Assembly (NCBI GenBank): GCA_017506865.1
Contig: JAFCMP010000179.1
Coordinates: 496,001 to 560,000 of the forward strand
DNA: 64,000 bases
Source: Tribonema minus
Lineage: Eukaryota; Sar; Xanthophyceae; Tribonematales; Tribonemataceae
Reading direction: 5' to 3'
A program made the position numbers and the translations under genes. This document shows, piece after piece, positions 51,394 to 61,300 of the stretch. Positions within the stretch are counted from its first letter, which is position 1; every line of letters begins with the position of its first letter. The notes beneath the pieces are model-generated. The model had not been told where the DNA came from, ran no database searches, and saw only the letters and a program-made list of their open reading frames with translations.

Positions 51394-51669
51394 TCACATA
51401 TAGTCCGACCACAGCGGTCTCTTTGGCGCTTGCAGGGGGACTGCTGCTGGTTTTGTGACTGCTGGTTTTGGGACTGCTGGCACAGGGACTGCTGGTGCTG
51501 GCGCGGGATGGGCTGCTGGTTTAGCATTCTGCTTCTCAAGCCCGACCTCCTTCAGTGCCTTCCTCACCTCGTCCGACACAATATCTCTGATGGTTTTTTC
51601 GAATACGTCACGGTGAGATTCGAATTGTTGTTCAAGCTGTTTCTGTAGTGATTCGATAATGCCAGACAT
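51394..51669 (-). CDS. Coiled-coil protein with Pro/Ala tail
   Basis: 91 residues from ATG 51669 (MSGIIESLQKQ), with an adjacent ATG at 51672. The first ~45 residues are a coiled coil (LQKQLEQQFESHRDVFEKTIRDIV), and the rest is a PAVP/KPAV repeat of low complexity ending RPLWSDYM. The divergent plus-strand gene also encodes a coiled coil, and the two start only 35 bases apart, so they may be partners. Confidence 0.65.
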   Translation of the reverse strand: MSGIIESLQKQLEQQFESHRDVFEKTIRDIVSDEVRKALKEVGLEKQNAKPAAHPAPAPAVPVPAVPKPAVTKPAAVPLQAPKRPLWSDYM

Positions 51670-51703
51670 CATTTTGTTTATTATAGTCAACACAAAAAAA
51701 ACA

Positions 51704-51958
51704 ATGGGAAATTCGATGGAACTAATATCGAATCTTGGGGACAGTGTGAGAAAGGTAGAACAGCGCTTAGAGGAAGTGGAACTGCATGTGACAAGGCAGG
51801 AGCTCAATGTACGTGTCACTATATGCGACATGAGAAATGAAATGCGACAGCTCCTCGAAAGACTAGATGAAATCGAAAACAAGTTGGGCGACATTCTACC
51901 CGTACAGCGCCACTTTTATCGCTCGCCAAAGACAAAGCACCTGAGCATCGAGGAATAG
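51704..51958 (+). CDS. Small coiled-coil protein
   Basis: 84 residues from ATG 51704 (MGNSMELISNLGD). Almost all of it is one long coiled coil (VRKVEQRLEEVELHVTRQELN, RNEMRQLLERLDEIENKLGD), with a short basic tail (HRFYRSP-type, KTKHLSIEE). Met-Gly-Asn-Ser at the start is a possible N-myristoylation site, so membrane anchoring is possible. Divergent from another coiled-coil gene with a short shared promoter. Confidence 0.65.
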   Translation: MGNSMELISNLGDSVRKVEQRLEEVELHVTRQELNVRVTICDMRNEMRQLLERLDEIENKLGDILPVQRHFYRSPKTKHLSIEE

Positions 51959-52363
51959 CCATCTGGTCCTTGTCATACCTGCCTATATCAGCCACCCCTC
52001 CTCATGCTGCTGGTAATTAAAGTGACATTATGAATGTGTTTACAATAACCGTTCTACCATGACACTCAACATGCACAAGCACACTTACTCTGGCCATCAC
52101 GTGTATACTACCATGATGCTTACACTTACTCACTTACTATCACACTAAGATTTGCTATGACAGCTACACTTACACACCTTACACTCACCCTCACACTTAC
52201 AATGACACTTTTTCTCACTTGCACTGACACTCGCACTGAAAGTTGCACATGTCATTCACGTCACTGGCACGAAGAGGCACTGCCGCAGTGTTTAACAACA
52301 GAGAGTGATGGACAACAGCTGTCCATTTATTATGCTTTGTAGAATGTGAGACTGCACTTAGTG
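51959..52363. other. Gap with CACTTA-type repeat upstream of the giant gene
   Basis: About 400 bases with many imperfect cacttac/acactta words (52075-52210). A 61-codon frame (52157-52342) begins with a hydrophobic Leu/Thr run like a signal peptide, made from the repeat, and ends in TAG at 52340-52342. It is in the same frame as the giant gene and no other stop lies between them. No RNA or other gene seen. Confidence 0.5.
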
Positions 52364-55300
52364 ATGTCTGTTGCGCCTTCAGGTGCAACAATCAATGTCG
52401 CCGGTGGTGACACCATGGCTCCGGCCGTAGTCGCCATCGGCACCCTAGGCACAAACGCCACCTACACATACATGGTCAGCTGGTCATCTACCAACTCAAC
52501 GGTGGCAACCATGACGGACTGTGGTACCTGCGTTGCTCAAACCGCCACTCAGACTGTGATGATCGTTGGCCTCACTGCCAACACCACCTACTACTTCTGG
52601 GTCCGTGCCAAGGACACCAGCACCTTGGCGTACACTGTCATTTCATCAACATCATCGGCGTTGACGACAGTTACTCCTCCGTCAGGGTGCACCCTCTCGG
52701 TCAGTGGTACCACCCCGCTCACGTGCAACGCTACAGTAACAATGACGACGTTAGGTACCGCAGGCAAGTACAACTACTTCATATCTTCCGCTACAACTAA
52801 CTCAACGGGCGCTGCAATGACGGACGTTGCACCTCTTCTGCGGCAGACCGCTTCGCAGACACCCGTCATTTCGGGACTGACCCCCAGTACTACCCGATAC
52901 CTCTTTGTTCGTGCGCAGAATGTCGACTCACTGCTCTACACTGTGGTATCAACGACGGGAACGGCTCTCACCGTACCTGCTGGAACACCTCCTGCAGCTT
53001 CGGCGTGCGTAGCGTCCACAGCGAATTGGAGCCAGGCGCAAGTGTCTGTGACAATCAACACACTTGGTACAGACTCACTCTACCTGTACTACGCATCGAG
53101 TTCACCTACCAACTCCACATCAGGTACGATGAAAAACTACGGTGTGTACACGAAAACAACAAGCAATCAGTATATTTCCGTGACAGACGTACAAGCTCTG
53201 AGCACCAACTATTGGTTTGTCAGAGCGCAAAATATTAGGACCGGTGCATACACTGTCCTTACCACCGGGAGCGCCCTGACCCAGGTCGGGAATATTTTGC
53301 CTACAACAGGCACCGTGTACGCGACAGCAGTTGGTGCAACTACGGCAACTGTGGGTGTCGCTTACCCTGACTGGGCTACCAATTATGAGTATTGGCTGTC
53401 GCGTTGTGCTACCAACTCAGCGAGCGGCACGATGATTGATGTCAGCTCAATGTGGACTTATGATAGCTTAGGAGGTTTTAGTTTCTACGCATCAGGCTTT
53501 CCTGCGGGAACCACGTGCTACCTCTTTGCCAGGGCCCGCAACACATACACGGGCGCTAACGTAGTGTTGAACACCAACGGACGTGCGGTCACGTTTCCTT
53601 CAGCAAGCCCTTACTACGAGTCTGCCTTATTTGTACCATACGATCTTACGGGAAGTGATAGATTTGGATGCAGCGTGGCGGTGAGTGGCAGGTACGCTGT
53701 TATTGGGGTGTGTGCTCGCTCTATTAAATACACCATTACCTCAGCGGGAGTAGCACAAGTGCAGGAGTTCAGTGGCGCTACTAATCAGTGGGTCAAGACT
53801 GCTACCCTTTACCCTGATGACGTGTACACAGGTGACAGCTTTGGATATGCGGTATCCGTGAGCGGAACTTATGCAGTGATTACAGCTAACCAAGCAGATC
53901 CGGGATGCAAGACAAATGCGGGCGCCGCATATGTGTTCGAGAGAAATGATCTGACGAGCGTATGGGAACAGAAGACCAAACTCGTCGCCAGCGATGCCCT
54001 TGCAGGAGACGGTTTTGGCTCCTCTGTAGCGGTGAGCGGGACGTATGCGATGGTAGGTGCATCGCCGAGAACCGAGCTGGGTACTGCTAATTCAGGTGGA
54101 GTGTACGTTTTTGAGCGCAATGCCAGTTCAGCGGTATGGGAGCAGAAGGCGATATTGTTCCCAAGTGATCTTCCTGCAGGATCGTATTTCGGAAACAGCG
54201 TTTCCATATCTGGTACGTACGCTATCGCGGGGGCTTACCAAAAGTCGGGGGGCGGAGGAGCATACATTTTTGAGAGAAACTCTGGGACAGGTGTCTGGGA
54301 GCAGAAGGGAATTCTCACCTGCTCCGATTCGTCCACTGCAAACTTCGGTTTCAGCGTAGCTATCGACGGGACGTATGCAATCATCGGCGCTAATGCTAAG
54401 ACCGTGAGCTCACTTGCAAATTCCGGGGGAGCGTATGTGTTTGAGAGACTCTCGGGTACATGGACACAGACTGCGGTGCTGAATGACCCCTCGCCAGCGA
54501 CAAATGACTCATTCGGATGCTCAGCAAGCATCAATGGCACCTATGCGGTAATAGGTTGCAAGGGTGCAGCCGGCATCGGGTGTACGTATGTGTACCAGCG
54601 CAATTCGGGCACTGGCACATGGGATTACAAGGCGCAGCTGACATCCTACGACAAAGCCTCCGGCGACGGCATGGGTTCCGCTGTAGCCGTGTCAGGGACA
54701 CATGTAATGTGCGGAGCGCCGGGCAAGACAATTACCCCTCCCTGGGGAAATGTCTATGCCAACGCTGGACAGGCGTACATGTTTGAGTTACCTGTTGCGC
54801 CCGCCGCAACCATCGTGGTGGCCGGCGGAGACACTACGGCTTCCGGCACCGTCGCCATCGGTACCCTCGGCACAGATGCATCCTATACCTACGTGGTGAG
54901 CTGGTCATCCACCAATTCGGCTGGCGCCACCATGACGGACTGTGGATCCTGCATCACACAGATGGACTCTCAGGCCGTCCTGCTCACTGGTCTGACCGCT
55001 GCCACCACCTATTACTTCTGGGTGCGCGCTAAGAATACCAGTACCTCGGCGTACACAGTCATCTCGACGTCGTCCGGGCTGACGACATCTACGGTGCCCT
55101 CAGGGTGCACCCTCTCAGTCAACACCATCACCCCGACAACATGCAACGCCGCCGTTACGATCACTACGCTGGGAGCGTCCGGAAAGTACAGTTACTTCAT
55201 CTCCAGTGCCTACACCAACTCGACAGGCGCTGCGATGACAGATATCATGCCCCTCCTTGCACAGACCGCGTCGCAGACACCCGTTGTTTCAGGATTGAGT

Positions 55301-58300
55301 GGAAGCAACACAGTGTACCTGTTCGTTCGCGCCCAGAACGCCTATACCTCGCTTTACACAGTGTTATCGTCAACGGGGACGACGGTGACGACTCCTGCTG
55401 GAGTCGGTCCTTCAGGAGCGACAGTGAGCACGTCATCAGTTACAGCTACCAGCGCCACCGTGACTGTGACCATGACTACACTGGGAACTGCTACGGCTTA
55501 CAAGTACTTCTTGTCCAGCTCGCCCACAAGCTCCGCAGGCGGCATTGATACCAATTTGGCGGTGCTGGCGGCACAGACGACCTCTCAAAACGTCTCGCTG
55601 ACTCAACTAGCACCGTCCACGACGAGGTATCTCTTTGTCACTTACAAGTACGCCGGGGGGGTAAGGACCAACATCAATACCACAGGCGTCGCTTTGTCTA
55701 CGCTGAGCACGGGAAGCGCACCCACAGGATCAACCATCTCGGTGACATCGGCAGCATCAACCACAGCAGTTGTATCTGTTACCATGACCACACTGGGAAC
55801 CAATGCCAATTATGCATACTACCTGTCATGGTGTTCCACCAACTCCGTCGGAGGCACCATGGTGAACGGATGCATCCTTATTGCTCAGACCGCCACCCAG
55901 ATAGCGTACCCATCGGGTTTGCCTGCGGGCACGTCTCCCTACCTATTTGTCAGGGCAAAGAACGTGCTGACTGGATCTTACACGGTGATGAGCGCCTCCG
56001 GAACTGCAATCGCAATGTCGGCAGCGACTGTTTATTACGAGGCCGCTGCGCTCACCGCATTCGACCCTCGCTCAAACGACAGGTTTGGAACTAGCGTAGC
56101 AGTGAGTGGGTCCTACGCTGTGGTGGGAGCATACCTGAAGGACTCTTACGGAGCGACAGATGTAGGAGCCGCGTATCTGCTAGAGCTCAACGCGACGACA
56201 GGTGAGTGGGAGCACAAAACCGTTCTGTACCCATATTATGCTTATGCATCTGATTACATGTCCGCAGGCGACCAATTTGGGTATGCTGCATCTGTGAGCG
56301 GAACGTTCGCCCTCATCGGATCACCCTACTCTGAGACAGGAAAGGCGGATGCTGGCTCGGTGTGTGCATTTAGCCGCAACTCAAGTACAAATGCATGGGA
56401 CGCAGAAAGTTACGGCAGAATCAGTGCTGGTGATGGACTGCCAGGGGACTGTTTTGGATACTCTGTATCCGTGGAGGGAACGTACGCAATAGTCGGTGCA
56501 CCTTATAGGACTAGATTAGGGGCTGCACAATCAGGCGCAGCGTATGTGTTTGAACGAAGCAGTTACTGGCAGCAGAGGGCCATCCTACTCCCTAGTGATA
56601 TACCCACGGCATCAAGGTTTGGATCGAGTGTCGCTGTAGACGGAACATCCAAGTATGCCATTGTGGGGGCCTACGCAAAGGCCGGAGGAGGAGGAGCATA
56701 CATTTTCGAGAAGAACTCATTTAGCGGTGCCTGGGAACAGAAGGCGATCCTTACAGCATCTGATTCCTCAAGCGGAGGCTTTGGTTACAGTGTGTCCATA
56801 GACGGTGCATATGCTATCATCGGTGCTTACTCAAAGACAGTGAACTCAGTCAGCAGTGCCGGGGGAGCTTACGTCTTTGAGAGGGTTACAGGAACATGGA
56901 CACAAGCTGCTATACTGGACAACCCCGATCCAGTGGCCTCTGACCAGTTTGGTTTCTCTGTATGTGTCAGTGGAGTATACGCGGCCATCGGGTGTTCCGG
57001 CAAGGACCCGGCCGCTAAAAGCAATGCTGGTTCTGTGTACCTGTACAAACGCAACTCGACGACGGGGACGTGGGAGGCCAAGATGCAATGGACAGCCAGC
57101 GATGGCCTCGCGAACGACCAGATGGGATGCGCCGTTTCGATTTCGGGTACCCACGTCATGGTGGGCGCGAGTATGAAGACGGCCGCAGGCGTTTCCGGCG
57201 CGGGAGGAGCTTATGTGTACAAGCTGCCGGCCGCGGCTGTTCATCCCGTTGCCACCATATCAGCACCATCAACAGTATCCCCCACGGATGTGGCGACGGT
57301 TACCATCCAAACGTTAGGAACAGACGCTACCTATACTTATGTAGTCAGCTACAGCACCATCAACTCATCCTCAGCGACCATGGTGGATTGCGGAACTTGC
57401 GTGGCACAGACAGCACCTCAGAGTGTCGCTATAGCTGGCATCGTTACGGCAACAACTTACTACCTGTGGGTACGCGCAAGGATTTCAAGCACCTCAGGAT
57501 ATACAGTTATCTCCTCGAGTGCCACCATTACCACAACTGGGACCTGGCCTCCAGGTGGAGGTACCATTACTCTTTCCGCCATTACGCCACTGACGTGCAC
57601 TGCGACGGTGACTGTAGTTGCGCTCGGCACTGCTGGGGCGTACAATTACTTTCTCTCCAGTTCGCCTACCAACTCCACTGCAGCTACTATGACCAACATT
57701 GCGTCCATGTTAAGACAGACTGGTTCTCAGGCTCTGTCGGTGTCTGGGCTAGCGCCAAACACGACAACGTACCTGTTCCTGCGCGCCCAGAGCGTCGTCG
57801 ACGGTTCGTACATTGTCATGACGATGAACGGAGTGACTCTGACCACATTGGCAGGAGTAGCGCCGTCGGGAGGAACCGTGGGAAGTCCAACGAGTATCAC
57901 TGCGACCTCCGCTACCACAGCGGTAACGCTGACTACCTTGGGCTCGGACTCCTTATATAACTATTTCTTGAGCTCGTCTCCCACCAACTCAACAGGAGGA
58001 ACGATGACAAATCTGGTGGCACTGACGGCCCAGACGACATCTCAAAATGCATCGCTGACTGTGCTTGCCCCGTCTTCGACGAGCTACCTGTTTGCGCGGG
58101 CACAGGACGCTGTCACTGGAGCATACATCTTCATGACCACCGTCGGTACCACGCTGACCACTCTTGGAACGGGCACCGCACCCACTGGATCCACCATCTC
58201 TGTTATATCCGCAGCCTCCACCACGGCAGTTACAACAGTAACGATGACTACCTTGGGGACCAATGCCAATTATGTGTATTACCTGTCGTGGTGCGCAAGT

Positions 58301-61300
58301 AACTCTGTAGCCGGATCTATGGGCAACGTCTGCCTACTCAAGGCGCAGACAGCATCCCAGACAGTGTACCCCTCGGGCCTGCCCGCGGGAACGTCAGCCT
58401 TCTTGTTTGTGCGAGCCAAGAATGTGCTGACGGGAGCTCACATTGTAATGAGCGCCAGCGGGACTCAGATTACGATGACGGCTGCAAGCCTCTACTACGA
58501 GGCCGCCGCCCTCACAGCCTTCGATCCCGTCGCAAGCGATCAATTCGGGTGGACAGTGGCGGTCAGCGGAAGCTACGCCGTCATTGGGGCAAATGGAAAA
58601 GATCCCTTTGCCCTCAGCCTTGCTGGAGGAGCATATGTGCTGGAGCTTAGCGGTACCACCGGAGAATGGGAACACAAGGCCGTCCTCTGTCCTACAGATG
58701 CGTACCCGAGCGATCAATTCGGTCGGTCCGTGTCTGTCAGTGGCACCTATGCCGCAATCGGTGCGTACGCCTCCGACCCAATAGGCAAGGCGGATGCAGG
58801 TGCCGCGTACATCTTTGAGCGCAACGCGAGCACTGGAGCGTGGGAACAGAACACCAAGCTCATTGCCAGCGACGCCATACCTGGCGACTTTTTTGGCTCG
58901 TCAATTGGGGTGAGTGGAACTTACGCCATCGTTGGCGCACCTTCGAAGAGACTATTGGGCACGTCAAACTCTGGAGGGGCATACATGTTTGAGCGCGACT
59001 CCGGAAATGGTGTGTGGTATCAAATGGCATCGTTGCTTCCAAGTGATCATCCTGTGGGCTCGAGCTTTGGCAACAGTGTCTCCATATCGGGAACGTATGC
59101 CATCTCCGGGGCTCAAGCCAAGAGCGGGGGAGGAGGAGCATATATATTCGAAAGAAACTCGGACACGGGCGCATGGGAAGAGAAGGCCACCCTGACATGT
59201 CCCGATTCTACTTCTGCACAATTTGGCTACAGCGTCTCCATCGACGGTACATACGCTGCTGTGGGCGGTCCCACGAAGACAGTAAACTCGCTCGCCAGCG
59301 CCGGAGGAGTGTATGTGTACGAGAAGGTGGCGGGCACATGGACTCTGGCGTCCATTATAGACAACCCCGATGCACTGGCTTCCGACAAATTTGGAACGGT
59401 GGCTCTCAATGGCATCTATCTCGTGGTAGGGTCTTCTGGGAAAGATCCGGCATCAAAGAGCAATGCTGGCGCCGCCTACCTGTACAAGCGCAACGCCACT
59501 ACCGGCGTATGGGAGAACAAGGTGGAGTGGGTGGCCAGTGACGCGGCTGCTGCCGATGGGATGGGTCTCTCCGTAGGCATATCGGGCACGCACGTCACCT
59601 CAAGCTCAAACGGCAAGGCCGTGAACGGCATTGTGAGTGCAGGAGGAGCCTATGTCTACGAGCTTCCGACTTCCACCGTTGCTGCTCCATCAGACGCCAC
59701 CGTATCAGCGCCTTCCACAGTGTTGGCCACAGACCTGGCGACAGTCACCATCGGAACACTAGGAACCGATGCGTATTACACATATGTTATCAGTCGCAGC
59801 ACTATCAACTCTTCGTCCGCAACTATGGTAGATTGCGGCACGTGCGTGTCTCAGACTGCGTCGCAAGGTGTTGTTCTGTGCGGCCTGGCGGCGTCGACGT
59901 CATACTACCTCTGGGTACGCTCCAAGGTGGTGAGCAGCTCAGCCTACACCGTCATCTCCCCCAGTACTATGATTGTGACGAATAGCATTGGAAACTGGCC
60001 TCCACTCGGAGGCGCCATCTCTCTCTCCTCTGTTACCCAGCTGACATGCAGTGCGACTGTGACAATAGTTGCGCTCGGTACTGCAGGTGCGTATAATTAT
60101 TTCCTCTCCAGTTCACCTACCAACTCCACTGCAGGTACTATGACTGACATTGCGTCAATGCTTAGACAGACGGCATCACAAACCCTGTCGGTGTCCGGTC
60201 TGGTCCCCAACACGACGTCATACCTCTTCCTCCGCGCTCAAAGTGTGACAGATGGTTCATATGTATTCATCACCTCTGCTGGAGTTACCCTGACTACACT
60301 GGCGGGCGTTGCTCCGGTGGGCGGCACTGTGGGCGCTCCAACGAGTGTCACCTCCACCTCGGCTACTGCAGCGGTAACGCTGACCACTCTGGGAACGGAC
60401 TCTACGTATAACTACTTCTTGAGCTCGTCACCCACTAACTCAACAGGTGGAACCATGACAAATTTGGTAGCACTGACGGCCCAGACGACATCACAAAACG
60501 CATCGCTAACGCTGCTCACCCCCTCCACCACCAGCTACTTGTTTGCCAGGGCTCAAAATGTGAGGACAGGGGCCTACATTTTCATGACCACCATCGGTGT
60601 CGCTCTCACAACGCTGGGAACGGGTAACGCGCCTGTGGGATCTACCATATCTGTGATAGCGCCAGCCTCCACTACGGCCGTCGTAGCGGTGACGATGACC
60701 ACGCTGGGCACCAACGCCAACTACGTGTACTACCTGTCGTGGTGTGCCACCAATTCGCTGGCTGGAACCATGATCAACAGCTGCCTCCTCAAGGCGCAGA
60801 CGATGTCTCAAACAGTGTACCCGTCAGGCCTTCCTGCGGGAACAGCGCCCTACCTCTTTGTGAGGGCCAAGAATGTACTGACGGGCGCTTACACAGTTAT
60901 GAGCGCTTCCGGAACTGTCATTACCTTATCTGCCGCCAATGTTTACTACGAGGCCGCAGTCCTGACGGCGTTTGACCCCGTGACGTCAGATTCGTTTGGA
61001 TATGCGGTGGCGGTGAGCGGGAGCTACGCCATTGCTACAGCCATCCAGAAAGACCCAATGGGAGTAAACAACGCTGGGGCCGCATATGTGCTAGAGCGCA
61101 ACGCGACCTCTGGCGAGTGGGAACACAAGGCGGTCATCTACCCTACCGATGCATGTGCAAGCGACCAGTTCGGGATTGCAACATCCATCAGTGAGACGTA
61201 CACCATTGTGGGAGCAAACCAGTCCGATCCAGGAGGCAAAGTAGACGCGGGCGCTGCCTACGTGTTCGAGCGTAACTCCACAACCAGCGCGTGGGATCAG

